DNA of 64,000 bases from Acinetobacter pullicarnis (GCF_006352475.1 NZ_VCMZ01000001.1:806001-870000), one strand, 5' to 3'; positions 18,142 through 31,938 are shown, counted from the stretch's first letter. The notes: generated from the letters alone by a model not told the origin. Numbers and translations: made by a program.

Positions 18142-19068
18142 TTAATTTATTTGATCTTCATCAATGTCATCACCTAGATCATCATCGATGAAGCCAATTG
18201 CTTCAGCATTATTACCTTTCTTTTCTGCAATTTCAAAGTTCTTGCGTTGTAGGTATATATCACGTAATGCTGCATAGCGGTCACCTCGGAGTGAACCATC
18301 TATGTCTAAGAATTGTGAGCGTGAATCAATACCACCTAAGGCAGCATTGGACCATTCTATGCCATATTGATCATTATTTGAGAGAATATGATTGGTTGGA
18401 GTTGCATAGGCATTTGTAACGTAGTCAAGTGAGTTTCTTAGTGTACTTGGTCCGAGTATAGGTAACATTAGATAAGGTCCACTTGGAACACCGTAATATC
18501 CTAAAGTATTACCCATGGTTTCTTCTTCGGTATTCAATCCCAGTCTACGTGCAGGATCGGCTAAGCCTAAAGAGGTTAATGTATTGATGGTGAAGCGGCC
18601 AAGAGATTTGGCTGCACGAATGGGTCTACCTTGCACCAATTGGTTGACTGCATTCCATGGCTCAAGCATGTTTTTTCGAAAGAGGCGATAAGAGGTTCGT
18701 GTTTCTACTGGAACCTTGGCATTGTATTGAACGGCTAAAGGTCGGGCAATATTCCGGTCTAAGCTGTCGTTGAATTTATAGATTTCACGATTGAGTCCTT
18801 GCAATGGATCTTTAACCTCATCTGCTTGGGCTGCATTCGCATTTACTTTTAAATCACTAAGATGAATGTTTTTGAGCTCTTTTAACGCTTGAAAGCGAGA
18901 GCTTTTAATATTTTCTTCTTCAGACGTACTGTTGCTATTTTCTTTTTCAAGAGCGTTGGTGTCTTGATTTTCAACGTTATTCAGAATAGAGGTTGCATCT
19001 TGAGCAAATACTGAAGATGTAAAAGCTAAACTAAGCATGGTTGCCCACAAGTAATTGAATTGATGCAT
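18142..19068 (-). CDS. mlaA: MlaA (VacJ) family outer-membrane lipid asymmetry protein
   Basis: A 308-residue protein. MlaA removes phospholipids from the outer leaflet of the outer membrane and passes them to MlaC. The family core starts near residue 85 (DPLQGLNREIYKFNDSLDR) and contains RFTINTLTSLGLADPA, then TMGNTLGYYGVPSGPYLMLPILGPST and the YAALRDIYLQR end. The signal peptide ends in SSVFAQDA, a signal peptidase I type site. There is no cysteine at the cleavage site, so this copy does not look like a lipoprotein. An acidic Asn/Glu/Ser-rich stretch (about 25-80) follows the signal. ATG 19068 removes an unlikely 14-residue extension. Confidence 0.85.
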   Translation of the reverse strand: MHQFNYLWATMLSLAFTSSVFAQDATSILNNVENQDTNALEKENSNSTSEEENIKSSRFQALKELKNIHLSDLKVNANAAQADEVKDPLQGLNREIYKFNDSLDRNIARPLAVQYNAKVPVETRTSYRLFRKNMLEPWNAVNQLVQGRPIRAAKSLGRFTINTLTSLGLADPARRLGLNTEEETMGNTLGYYGVPSGPYLMLPILGPSTLRNSLDYVTNAYATPTNHILSNNDQYGIEWSNAALGGIDSRSQFLDIDGSLRGDRYAALRDIYLQRKNFEIAEKKGNNAEAIGFIDDDLGDDIDEDQIN

Positions 19069-19246
19069 GTGAATCTCTAGATCTAGTTGATTTAAAAGTG
19101 TTTTTTGCATTATAGGTGAGATAATACCTGCTTATTCTAGCAGCATTTAACAATGATGTATCAAATCTAATAAGGTCAATGTTTTTAAATGTTAATACTT
19201 TTTGGTTAAAAAAGAGACGCTTGATTTTAAAAGTTGAATTTAGGGG

Positions 19247-19274
19247 TTGCGCACGATTTTTTTTCGCCTATAAT
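19247..19274 (+). promoter_or_regulatory. Ribosomal RNA operon promoter P1
   Basis: TTGCGC and TATAAT are separated by 16 bp and preceded by an AT-rich stretch that could act as an UP element. The G/C-containing discriminator GCACATCC follows. It lies about 340 bp upstream of 16S. Confidence 0.75.
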
Positions 19275-19386
19275 GCACATCCATCGGCGGTGATGTTAAT
19301 AAGAACTTGTTGAATAACAAGCACTTAGCTTTAAGTTAAGGTGTTTGGATTGCAGATAGGGGCTTTAAATTAAATAACATTACTTG

Positions 19387-19414
19387 TTGACTTTCTAAAT
19401 AAAGAGAGTAACAT
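19387..19414 (+). promoter_or_regulatory. Ribosomal RNA operon promoter P2
   Basis: TTGACT and TAACAT are separated by 16 bp, about 200 bp upstream of mature 16S, in a typical P2 position. The -10 is weaker than that of P1. Confidence 0.5.
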
Positions 19415-19467
19415 AGCCGACCTAGCTTGCTGCTGACGAAGCAGTAAGTAAATCATTAAGAGATTAT

Positions 19468-19493
19468 GAAGAACAACTTGTGTGGATTTTTAC
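19468..19493 (+). other. 5' arm of 16S rRNA processing stem
   Basis: The segment GAAGAACAACTTG with the following TGTGGATTTTTAC is complementary, with one bulge, to 21173-21199 downstream of 16S. The two arms enclose 16S as expected for an RNase III processing stem. Confidence 0.8.
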
Positions 19494-19614
19494 TGGTTGA
19501 TTGATCAAATATTATCATTGATTGATTGGTAGAAATTACTCGAAGTTTATTTGAGAAATATTTGTCAGTTATTTGATGAGCCAAGATTTGTAGCCATAAG
19601 CTACTAATGATTTT

Positions 19615-21154
<1,540 letters not shown>

Positions 21155-21172
21155 ACGAAAGATTGACGATCG

Positions 21173-21199
21173 GTAAGAATCCACAACAAGTTGTTCTTC
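21173..21199 (+). other. 3' arm of 16S rRNA processing stem
   Basis: This arm pairs with 19468-19493 and closes the 16S precursor stem. Confidence 0.8.
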
Positions 21200-21250
21200 A
21201 ACTGTGTCTTGCAAAAGATTTAAAGCGATTCGTTGCTTTAGGTTTTCTCA

Positions 21251-21327
<77 letters not shown>

Positions 21328-21407
21328 TTCACTTTTTAAGTGTGGTGATAAAACGATGTTTTAGAACTTATGAGAAGCAAAGATAGAGTATCTCGAATAG
21401 ATTATCT

Positions 21408-21483
21408 GGGGACTTAGCTTAGTTGGTAGAGCGCTTGCCTTGCACGCAGGAGGTCAACGGTTCGACTCCGTTAGTCTCCACCA
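21408..21483 (+). tRNA. alaT: tRNA-Ala (TGC anticodon)
   Basis: A 76-nt tRNA with acceptor GGGGACT pairing to AGTCTCC (one G-T wobble) and an encoded CCA. The anticodon TGC is at 21441-21443. It is the second spacer tRNA of the operon. Confidence 0.97.
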
Positions 21484-21831
21484 TATAAAGTTAGGTTTCT
21501 GGAATCAGAAACAAAGAATTTAACTGCAAAGTTAGATTATAGAATTTAGTAAAAGTTGTTCTTCATATCTTGGTGATCAATTTTATTAAGTTCTGTGATT
21601 TATCACAGTTTGCTACGACCTGACGAAGGCGTAGTTAATCATTAACAGATTGGCAAATTTGAGTTGAAATTAATTGTTTTAGCTCATTGTTTCGAAAGGA
21701 ACGATGAGTACTAGCGAAGAAATTAACTGAATCAAGCGTTTTGGAAAACGAAAATAGATTGAAGCTGTACAGTGTTTAAATACACAGTACTTCAAACTGT
21801 AATGTTGCTAACCCTCCTTGTAGGGGTTACG

Positions 21832-21848
21832 ACTGTTTGGGGTTGTAT

Positions 21849-21855
<7 letters not shown>
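21832..21855 (+). other. 5' arm of 23S rRNA processing stem
   Basis: GTTGTATAGTCAAG (21842-21855) is perfectly complementary to 24732-24745. A further ten bases pair with 24747-24756, leaving one bulged A. The arm includes the first bases of mature 23S. Confidence 0.85.
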
Positions 21856-24731
<2,876 letters not shown>

Positions 24732-24740
<9 letters not shown>

Positions 24741-24756
24741 ACAACACCCAAGCAGT
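24732..24756 (+). other. 3' arm of 23S rRNA processing stem
   Basis: This arm pairs with 21832-21855 with a single bulged A at 24746. Confidence 0.85.
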
Positions 24757-24921
24757 TGTATGCGCAATCTATTCTTTGACAAATCGCTTGATTTAGTTAA
24801 TCAAACCGCTAAAATAAACAAAAAATTTCAACTCAATCAGCCCTTCTGTTAATAACTCTTTTGGTTAAGATAGTACGGATGTCGAATACGACGTAAAACC
24901 CGAAATCACCATAAACAGTTG

Positions 24922-25038
24922 TGCTGGCGACAATAGCAAGAGTGAACCACCTGATCCCTTCCCGAACTCAGAAGTGAAACCTCTTTGCGCTGATGGTAGT
25001 GTGGGGTTACCCATGTGAGAGTAAGTCATCGCCAGCTC
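24922..25038 (+). rRNA. rrf: 5S ribosomal RNA
   Basis: About 115 nt. GCTGGCGAC at the 5' end pairs with the CGCCAGC 3' end, and the conserved CCGAACTCAGAAGTGAAAC block is in the middle. The exact ends could differ by one or two bases. Confidence 0.95.
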
Positions 25039-25049
25039 ATTAATTCCTA

Positions 25050-25083
25050 AAAACACCCCAGTCAGCGACTGGGGTGTTTTTTT
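25050..25083 (+). terminator. rRNA operon terminator
   Basis: The stem AAAACACCCCAGTC / GACTGGGGTGTTTT has an AGC loop and is followed by TTT. It is a very stable intrinsic terminator 12 bp after 5S. Confidence 0.95.
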
Positions 25084-25147
25084 ATGCACGGAAAATGAAA
25101 TGGAAAAAAACGTGGAAGTGCCAAAGTGAAGCGAATGAATGACGGGG

Positions 25148-25849
25148 TTATTGAGCAATTGGCTTATTATAAAAATAAATTTGAGGGTTCTGTATTTCAT
25201 TTACCACTGCAGGTTTTGCGTTTAAGGCATTAATTAAATTTTTATGATGTTGTTCAACAGATTTTGCATATTTAAGTCCTTGTTGACGCATTCTACTATT
25301 CGACTGATAACCATAAGGGCCAACATTATAATAGGCTAAGGCTTTTGACCAGTTTCCTGCTTGCTCATTGTATTTAGATAAAATAAAACTACCACATTGG
25401 ATATTGATGTGCTCATTATAAAGATCACCATTACATTTATTTTGCCAATATTGAGGCATAACTTGAGTTAAACCTACTGCACCTGCTGAAGAAACAACAC
25501 TACTTCGGTAACTTGATTCTTGTTGTATCATTGCTGCAATTAAAAAAGGTGAAATACCGTGACGGTCGGCACTTTGGATAATGATTGGAGACAATCGATT
25601 TGCTGTATGCATTGGAACGGAAAAGGCTTTTTGTAAACCTGCAGATAAATGCTTTATACGTGTGAATTGAGTTGTTGTTACTGAGGGAGGGGAGGAGTTG
25701 GTATGAATCAGTGGCGGACGAGATGTTGATGTCGTAGTACAAGCATTTAGCAAATAACTACTCAAAACAATTGTACTTATATTAATCAAGAAAAAAGGTT
25801 TATAAAAATGACAATGGTGCTTTAAAGAAGTGAACTTCGAAATTGACAA
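25148..25849 (-). CDS. Lytic transglycosylase, SLT domain lipoprotein
   Basis: A 233-residue envelope protein that should cleave peptidoglycan glycan strands to 1,6-anhydro ends. The N-terminus has a hydrophobic segment ending in the lipobox LLNAC, so it is probably a lipoprotein. The SLT/lysozyme-like domain lies at about residues 95-190, with catalytic Glu in IQQESSY, then SSAGAVGLTQVMP and ALAYYNVGPYGY. The frame holds no ATG before the signal sequence. The best start is TTG 25849, without a visible Shine-Dalgarno, and the start may be wrong. It is convergent with the rRNA operon. Confidence 0.8.
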   Translation of the reverse strand: MSISKFTSLKHHCHFYKPFFLINISTIVLSSYLLNACTTTSTSRPPLIHTNSSPPSVTTTQFTRIKHLSAGLQKAFSVPMHTANRLSPIIIQSADRHGISPFLIAAMIQQESSYRSSVVSSAGAVGLTQVMPQYWQNKCNGDLYNEHINIQCGSFILSKYNEQAGNWSKALAYYNVGPYGYQSNSRMRQQGLKYAKSVEQHHKNLINALNAKPAVVNEIQNPQIYFYNKPIAQ

Positions 25850-26156
25850 AATAATATACCAATGCTAAATCTTGAGAGATTTATATTAGATAGTGATATA
25901 TGCATGGTCAAAGGCAGAAGGCTGATAACCTTTCCATAAATTAATATATTTAAATACAGCTCAATTAAACATGAAGTAAATCAATTCTTAATGGCATTTA
26001 ATTTTGACCATTTATCTGAAAAATTAAAGACAATAGCTAAGTTTTCAGATGAGTGAACCGCAATAAGAGAAAACTTACTGCGGTTGTTTTACATGATTCA
26101 GTCGTGAATTTAAGTCTCAGCTATTCATAAAACAAGAGCCCTGAGTTGGTAGAGCC
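25850..26156. other. Intergenic region between gltL and the transglycosylase gene
   Basis: About 300 bp, AT-rich. It should hold the promoter of the transglycosylase gene and the end of the glt transcript. I see no strong hairpin with a T run and no ORF. Confidence 0.4.
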
Positions 26157-26900
26157 TTAATGAACCATTGAAATTTTATCTAAGAAGTGCTGTGTACGTT
26201 CATGGCGCTGTTCAGGATGTTCAAAAAAAGCTTTGGTTGAACAGTCTTCCAAAATTTTTCCTTGATCCATGAAAATAACGCGATTAGATACTTTACGAGC
26301 AAAGCCCATTTCGTGAGTGACGCACATCATTGTCATTCCTTCTTGAGCCAATTGAGTCATGACTTCTAGAACTTCACCGACCATTTCAGGATCAAGTGCA
26401 GAGGTTGGTTCATCAAATAACATGCAAACAGGGTCCATACATAGACCGCGCGCGATTGCGACACGTTGCTGTTGGCCACCAGACAATTGGCCTGGGAATT
26501 TATCTTTATGCGAAGCGAGTCCAACACGCTCTAAATATTGGAGTGCTTTCTGCTTGGCCTCACTGTTCGAGCGCTGAAGAACTTTAACTTGGCCAATCAT
26601 TAAGTTGTCGAGCACGGTCATGTGTGGAAACAACTCAAAATGTTGAAAGACCATACCGACATGTGAGCGGAATTGCGCTAAATTCGTTTTAGGATCTTTA
26701 AGCACAGTCCCATTAACAACAATATTGCCTTCTTGAAAAGGTTCGAGCGCATTAACTGTTTTAATCAGTGTGGATTTTCCAGAACCCGAAGGTCCGCAAA
26801 CGACAACAACCTCACCTTTTTCAATGCTGGTGGTACAGTCGTTTAATACTTGAAAATCTCCGTACCATTTTGAGATATGTTGTATTTCTATCATTGGCAT
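26157..26900 (-). CDS. gltL: Glutamate/aspartate ABC transporter ATP-binding protein
   Basis: A 247-residue polar amino acid ABC ATPase. Walker [14 protein letters not shown]-loop region [16 protein letters not shown], signature [15 protein letters not shown], Walker [17 protein letters not shown] and the switch His in VTHEMGFA are all present. GGAG lies 8 nt before the start. It is the last gene of the gltIJKL set and lies 13 bp after gltK, so it energises uptake of acidic amino acids through GltJK. Confidence 0.92.
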   Translation of the reverse strand: MPMIEIQHISKWYGDFQVLNDCTTSIEKGEVVVVCGPSGSGKSTLIKTVNALEPFQEGNIVVNGTVLKDPKTNLAQFRSHVGMVFQHFELFPHMTVLDNLMIGQVKVLQRSNSEAKQKALQYLERVGLASHKDKFPGQLSGGQQQRVAIARGLCMDPVCMLFDEPTSALDPEMVGEVLEVMTQLAQEGMTMMCVTHEMGFARKVSNRVIFMDQGKILEDCSTKAFFEHPEQRHERTQHFLDKISMVH

Positions 26901-26913
26901 ATTGATTCTCCAG

Positions 26914-27591
26914 TTAACGAATAATGGCGATTTTTTGATTTAATTGCTTCACTAAGCGTGAGAGCGCAAAGGAAATACAGAAATAAACAATGGCAACAAC
27001 TAAATAGAAGGTTGCTTTGGTTTCTGAACCATATGTATTGGCCAATGTGTTGGCATTGCCAAGGAAGTCTGGTGCACTAATCACATAAACCAAAGAGACA
27101 TCTTGGAATAGCACAATGGATTGGGTAAGCAAGATCGGCAACATGTTACGAAATGCTTGAGGCAAGATGACGCTACGCATGGTCTGTGCATAGGTAAATC
27201 CAAGTGCATAGCCTGCATTGGCTTGACCTTTTGAGACAGATTGAATCCCAGAGCGAACAATTTCAGAGAAAAAAGCAGCTTCAAAAATTGCAAATGTAAC
27301 GACACTCGAGAAGAGTGGGCCATAATAGGTATCTGATTGAAAATCAAAGAACTTTGGCAGTAAAAAGTAGAAGATAAAAATGACTTGAATCAGTGGTACA
27401 CCACGGAAGAAATCGACATAGAGCTTTGCGAAGTTGCTTGCAGTTTTACTGTTGGAAAGTCGCATCATCGCCAATGGTGTACCAATCAAGATGCCACCAA
27501 TTACAGATAAAATGGTAACTGTCGCAGTAAATTTAAAACCGCTGATGAGGGTGCTTATTACATCGGGGTTTTGTAAGACGCTAAAATCCAT
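26914..27591 (-). CDS. gltK: Glutamate/aspartate ABC transporter permease GltK
   Basis: A 225-residue inner-membrane permease of the His/Glu/Gln/Arg/opine family (HisM type). The EAA loop near residues 120-150 reads [20 protein letters not shown] and continues with [15 protein letters not shown]. There are about five membrane helices. ATG 27591 is chosen because a very strong GGGAGGGA stands 7 nt upstream and the upstream 18 codons lack homology. It starts 2 bp after the gltJ stop, which suggests translational coupling. Confidence 0.9.
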   Translation of the reverse strand: MDFSVLQNPDVISTLISGFKFTATVTILSVIGGILIGTPLAMMRLSNSKTASNFAKLYVDFFRGVPLIQVIFIFYFLLPKFFDFQSDTYYGPLFSSVVTFAIFEAAFFSEIVRSGIQSVSKGQANAGYALGFTYAQTMRSVILPQAFRNMLPILLTQSIVLFQDVSLVYVISAPDFLGNANTLANTYGSETKATFYLVVAIVYFCISFALSRLVKQLNQKIAIIR

Positions 27592-27593
27592 AA

Positions 27594-28436
27594 TTATTCC
27601 CTCCCTGAGCCAAGTCCAGGGACAGACATTCGTCTTTCTATCCAAGCCATAAGGAATTTAATGCAATAGGTAATAATTAAATAAACTGGAGTAGATAGAA
27701 TTAAGATCACAATGTCCTGAGAGGTTTCTTCTCGCATGGTTTTGGTGTAGGCGAAGAAATTAAGGACACTAAGAGCGTAAAGAACGGCCGAGTTTTTAAA
27801 TACATTCATTGCTTCGGAGGTTAGGGTTGGCCATACAATCCGATAAGCAACAGGAAGAATGACATAGCGATAACTCTGGCTTTGGGTTAAACCAATTGCA
27901 AAAGCTGCATTTTTTTGACCACGCGAAATAGTTTCGATTCCAGCACGGACTTGTTCTGCAATACGTGCAGCGGTATAGAGTCCAAGGGCAAACACCCCAA
28001 TTACTGCTGGATTGTCATTTAAAATGTTTTGCCACCAGCCACCGTTAACAATTTCACCACTTCCCGTACTTAAGCTCAGCGGGAGGAGTTCTGGGAAAAC
28101 AAAAGCCCAGAAAAAAAGCTGTACAATTAAAGGAATATTTCGAAATAATTCGACATAACAGGTCCCAATGAATGCAATATATTTATTGGGTACTGTTCGG
28201 ATAATACCAATTAATGAGCCTAGAACTAGCGCAACAAAAAAAGCAGCGATAGATGTCCAGAGCATGGTCCATACACCGGTGCCTAACATTTGTAGCCACG
28301 TTGGGGCATCGGCAACAGGTGAATAACTTGCACCGCCAATCGTTTGGCAAATGGATTCGGCCCAAGCTGCTTTGTCTAAATTATATTCATTGGAGGGCAA
28401 ACAATATGCAGTCCAGTTCAATGAGCCAACAGACAT
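27594..28436 (-). CDS. gltJ: Glutamate/aspartate ABC transporter permease GltJ
   Basis: A 280-residue permease with about five membrane helices and the EAA motif RIAEQVRAGIETISRGQKNAA followed closely by the PVAYRIVWP stretch. The long N-terminal periplasmic part (about residues 1-50) has two cysteines, at C12 and C30, as in other GltJ-type permeases. AAGGAG sits just before ATG 28436. It lies between gltI and gltK in the importer operon. Confidence 0.9.
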   Translation of the reverse strand: MSVGSLNWTAYCLPSNEYNLDKAAWAESICQTIGGASYSPVADAPTWLQMLGTGVWTMLWTSIAAFFVALVLGSLIGIIRTVPNKYIAFIGTCYVELFRNIPLIVQLFFWAFVFPELLPLSLSTGSGEIVNGGWWQNILNDNPAVIGVFALGLYTAARIAEQVRAGIETISRGQKNAAFAIGLTQSQSYRYVILPVAYRIVWPTLTSEAMNVFKNSAVLYALSVLNFFAYTKTMREETSQDIVILILSTPVYLIITYCIKFLMAWIERRMSVPGLGSGRE

Positions 28437-28531
28437 GTGTGCTCCTTATTATTTTTTGATCAGTGTGCAGAATCTAAGCCATTGACTTATTTTCAATAGC
28501 TTAGATCAATGTGTTAGGTGTTGAGCGGCTT

Positions 28532-29431
28532 TTACTTTAGGCCAATGTCATTCGGGCTGGCTTTCAATTTTAAATAAGATGAACTCATTGGCATGTTCAT
28601 ATTGATATTCTTCGGTGCGATTGGTGATTGGAACCATTTTTTGTAGAGTGTTGCCATTTGTCCACTTTTCCACATGTTGGTAACAACTCGGTCAGCAATG
28701 GCTTTAAAGGCAGGATCATCTTTTGGCAACATAATGCCGTAGGGTTCTGAAGAAAGAACAGGGCCTACGATTTTAAAATCCTTTGGATTTGAAGACTTCG
28801 CAATTAAGCCTGCTAAAATATTGTCATCCATCACAAATGCAGCTGCGCGACCGGATGCCATCATTGCAAATGAGTCTGAGTGGTCTTTTCCGTAGACATT
28901 ATTGACTGTAATGTTTTGCCCTTTTTCATTCATTTTGATGTATTTGTCTGAAGTCGTCCCTTGTGTCGTGACCACGGCTTTACCATTTAGATTGGCAATG
29001 CTGGTGATTGGGGCATTGGCTTTGACGGCCATACGGACTTCGGTTGTATAGTAGCTCGTTGAAAAGCTTACTTGTTGTTGGCGTTGAATCGAGTTGGTGG
29101 TCGTACCACATTCCATATCAATATTTCCAGCAAGCATTTCTGGAATACGTGTAGAAGAGGTAACGGCTTTATATTCAACCTTCAAATTTGGCATTTTCAG
29201 GTCTTTTTTCAATTGATTGGCAAAGTTATTACAGATATCAACTGCATAACCCATTGGTTTTCCAGCTACAACATAGGAAATGGGGTCCGAAGATTCACGG
29301 TAACCAATAATGACTTTTCCAGATTTTTTGATCTTAGCTAGGGTATCTGCTGCATGAACCTCAGATAAAGTTCCGCCAGCAATGAGTAGACCAAGGGCGA
29401 TACTAAATACTTTTTTACTGTTGTTTTTCAT
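28532..29431 (-). CDS. gltI: Glutamate/aspartate-binding periplasmic protein
   Basis: A 299-residue family 3 solute-binding protein that captures glutamate or aspartate for GltJKL. Residues 1-27 form a Sec signal ending in SEVHAAD. The mature start LAKIKKSGKVIIGYRESSDPISY, the DICNNFA region and MECGTTTNS are typical. The start is set at ATG 29431 because the signal peptide begins there; 34 upstream codons are unlikely to be translated. It is the first gene of the operon, 95 bp before gltJ. The preceding 500 bp to rpoN hold the control region. Confidence 0.92.
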   Translation of the reverse strand: MKNNSKKVFSIALGLLIAGGTLSEVHAADTLAKIKKSGKVIIGYRESSDPISYVVAGKPMGYAVDICNNFANQLKKDLKMPNLKVEYKAVTSSTRIPEMLAGNIDMECGTTTNSIQRQQQVSFSTSYYTTEVRMAVKANAPITSIANLNGKAVVTTQGTTSDKYIKMNEKGQNITVNNVYGKDHSDSFAMMASGRAAAFVMDDNILAGLIAKSSNPKDFKIVGPVLSSEPYGIMLPKDDPAFKAIADRVVTNMWKSGQMATLYKKWFQSPIAPKNINMNMPMSSSYLKLKASPNDIGLK

Positions 29432-29932
29432 TTGTAGATTCCGTTTTTTAAGATGACAAGCAGATGCTTGAATCAGGTTGCTTCCATTATTCAGGGGAGA
29501 TCCCTTGGTCATCACGCTTGATCCTTCAAACATGATGCATTTTTATATTGTTCAATTTGACTAGGATTAAAAAAGCTTTAATCAAAATCACAATGCTTCA
29601 TATCACGGTTGTGACAGCTGTATTCTATTTTAAAAAAACAAATAAAATAGTCTCAGAGCTATTTATTTCAGCTTATAAACCTTAACCATATATTTAGATA
29701 CTTGATGTTGGTATGCCATCAGAGAAGTAAACTCGGATGACCAATAGAACATTGCAGGTATTATTTAATAAATGAGCTCATCGCATAAAAAATATACCAT
29801 GTTAATATTTTTTATGCATTTTTTAATAAAATAATATAAACATGGTATATCGAGGCTAATTTTCCTGTGTTATAAACAAAGACTAGGCATATTTCTTGCT
29901 TAGGGTGGTGCGACTGGAAAAGGGATGTGGCT
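29432..29932. other. Divergent control region gltI / rpoN
   Basis: About 500 bp, AT-rich, between two divergent genes. The notable feature is a perfect 12-bp inverted repeat (29792-29803 and 29839-29850). No ORF is supported. Confidence 0.5.
29792..29850. repeat. 12-bp inverted repeat ATATACCATGTT upstream of rpoN
   Basis: ATATACCATGTT at 29792-29803 and AACATGGTATAT at 29839-29850 are perfect inverted copies separated by 35 bp of almost pure A/T. It could be a paired operator bound by a dimer of dimers, or a hairpin in the rpoN leader. No T run follows the right arm, so it is not an ordinary terminator. Confidence 0.6.
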
Positions 29933-31384
29933 ATGAAGTTATCAGTAGGATTAAAAGTTGCAAATTCATTATCGCTTACTCCGCAATTGCAACAAGCAAT
30001 TCGCCTACTTCAACTTTCTAGCCTAGAGCTTGAGCAAGAAGTACAATTACAACTTGAAACTAATCCACTGCTTGAAAAAATAGAAGAAGAGCATGGACAA
30101 GAACAACCAGAACAAGTCCAACAAGAGGTCTCGGAACGAGAGCTTTCTGATGCATTAAATGCAGATCATTTACCCACAGAACTTCCTGTTGATGTTGAGT
30201 GGGATGATATTTATAGCTATCAACCGACAAGTGCGGAACGCCCTGAATATGAAGAGCGCGAAGATAATCGGCAAGCGCAAGGGACCTTAAAAGAGCATAT
30301 GCTCAGCCAAGTGAATCTATTGCATTTTTCTTCGATTGATAAGTTGATTGCTTACTGCATTGTAGATGCTTTAGATGACAAAGGTTTTCTGGCTGTTGAG
30401 GTCACCGAAATCTTAGAGTCCGTGCAGCATTTATTAAGGCAAATGGACTATGTCGATGAAGTGGAAGAAGATGAGGTTTTGGTTGTATTAAAGTACATTC
30501 AACGACTTGATCCTGTTGGCGTCGGTGCAAGAAGTCTGGTGGAATGTTTGACATTACAACTTGAGATACTACCGACTGAAACAGCCTTTCGAGCAGATGC
30601 TTTGGCTTTGCTGAAGTATTATGAACTTTTTATTGCGAATGATTTAAATCGGCTATTAAAACAGAGCGGCTTAAACACAACGCAGCTTAAATCTGCTGTT
30701 GAGTTATTGAAAGGTTTGACGCCTTATCCAGGAATTCCTTTTGAATCAAAGGAGATGGATTATCAAATTCCAGATGTCGTGGTCTCTAAAAAAGAAGAGG
30801 CTTGGCATGTGCAATTGAATCCAGATGTGATTCCCAAACTCAAAGTTAATCCATTTTATGCAGGAATGATTCGTAGAGCAGATCAGAGTGAAGACAATCA
30901 ATATTTGCGTAATCAAATGCTTGATGCAAAAAACTTTATTAAAAGTATAGATGAACGGCATAAAACCTTGTTAAAGGTTGCCAGTTGTATTGTGCAACAT
31001 CAACGGAAATTTTTAGATATTGGTGCTGAAGGAATGGTTCCACTGGTACTTCGCGATATTGCCGATGAAGTTGAGTTACATGAGTCAACGGTTTCACGTG
31101 TCACCACCAATAAATATTTGCTGACACCGCGTGGTTTATTTGAATTGAAATACTTCTTTTCGAGCCATGTGGGAACCACGTCAGGGGGGGAGGTTTCATC
31201 GACTGCGATTCGAGCCAAAATCAAAAAGATTGTTGCTGAGGAAAATCCATGCAAACCCTTGTCAGATAACAGTATTGCAAACCTGCTGAAACAAGATGGG
31301 ATTGAGGTGGCGCGCAGAACTGTAGCGAAATATCGTGAATCATTACATATTCCATCATCCTCTGATAGAAAAGTCTTGATCTAA
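29933..31384 (+). CDS. rpoN: RNA polymerase sigma-54 factor
   Basis: A 483-residue sigma-54 that directs core polymerase to -24/-12 promoters and needs AAA+ activators. Region I is the Gln/Leu-rich first 50 residues (LTPQLQQAIRLLQLSSLEL). Region II is acidic. Region III has the core-binding domain, the HTH (LHESTVSRVTTNKYL) and the RpoN box ARRTVAKYRE near the C-terminus. I use ATG 29933 with AAGGGA 8 nt upstream; a GTG two codons earlier is too close to that site. It is followed by hpf, the usual partner. Confidence 0.97.
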   Translation: MKLSVGLKVANSLSLTPQLQQAIRLLQLSSLELEQEVQLQLETNPLLEKIEEEHGQEQPEQVQQEVSERELSDALNADHLPTELPVDVEWDDIYSYQPTSAERPEYEEREDNRQAQGTLKEHMLSQVNLLHFSSIDKLIAYCIVDALDDKGFLAVEVTEILESVQHLLRQMDYVDEVEEDEVLVVLKYIQRLDPVGVGARSLVECLTLQLEILPTETAFRADALALLKYYELFIANDLNRLLKQSGLNTTQLKSAVELLKGLTPYPGIPFESKEMDYQIPDVVVSKKEEAWHVQLNPDVIPKLKVNPFYAGMIRRADQSEDNQYLRNQMLDAKNFIKSIDERHKTLLKVASCIVQHQRKFLDIGAEGMVPLVLRDIADEVELHESTVSRVTTNKYLLTPRGLFELKYFFSSHVGTTSGGEVSSTAIRAKIKKIVAEENPCKPLSDNSIANLLKQDGIEVARRTVAKYRESLHIPSSSDRKVLI

Positions 31385-31555
31385 CTTTCAAAGTATGGCT
31401 ATTCTAGCTGTTCATTATGACGAAATAATGAATTCTTTTAATTTGGAGTAGCTGAAATGATCACATGAAAAGTTTACAGAATTTATCCATCATCAATTCT
31501 GTCATGCAATCGTTTTAGCTATGACTGGTCATACCTCAAAGGAGAGGGATAAATT

Positions 31556-31888
31556 ATGCAAATTACTATCCGTGGGCATCATTTAACAATTACTCCAGCC
31601 ATTGAAGAAAATATTCGAATTAAACTTGCACAAATGACGATGCATATCGATCAAGTCAATAGTATGCAAGTGAAGTTAAGCAAGGATCATCAGGTCGACA
31701 AGCGTTCAAAAAAAGGCAGTGAGAATCATATCGCAGAGGCAATTATACGGTTGCCTGGCATTGAACTTTTCGCCCAAGCCTCGGCTGATGACATGTATAC
31801 TTCAATTAAGAGAATGATTGAGAAAATTAAAAGACAGCTTCATCGTCATCGTGAAATGCAGCTGAATGCTGTTTTGATTCAACCTTAA
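31556..31888 (+). CDS. hpf: Ribosome hibernation promoting factor, short form
   Basis: A 110-residue HPF/RaiA (YfiA) family protein that binds the 30S decoding site in stationary phase and inactivates ribosomes. It starts MQITIRGHHLTITPAIEENI and contains the basic segment DDMYTSIKRMIEKIKRQLHRH; there is no long C-terminal dimerisation domain. A strong AGGAGAGGG precedes the ATG. The rpoN-hpf order is conserved across gammaproteobacteria; the intergenic space here is 171 bp, so hpf may also have its own promoter. Confidence 0.92.
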   Translation: MQITIRGHHLTITPAIEENIRIKLAQMTMHIDQVNSMQVKLSKDHQVDKRSKKGSENHIAEAIIRLPGIELFAQASADDMYTSIKRMIEKIKRQLHRHREMQLNAVLIQP

Positions 31889-31910
31889 TTTATATCTGGT
31901 TTTTAGCAGA

Positions 31911-31938
31911 AAAAGAGGTTTTAAAAACCTCTTTTTTA
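31911..31938 (+). terminator. Terminator after hpf
   Basis: AAAAGAGGTTTT and its complement form a stem with a tight loop, followed by TTTTTT. Confidence 0.85.
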
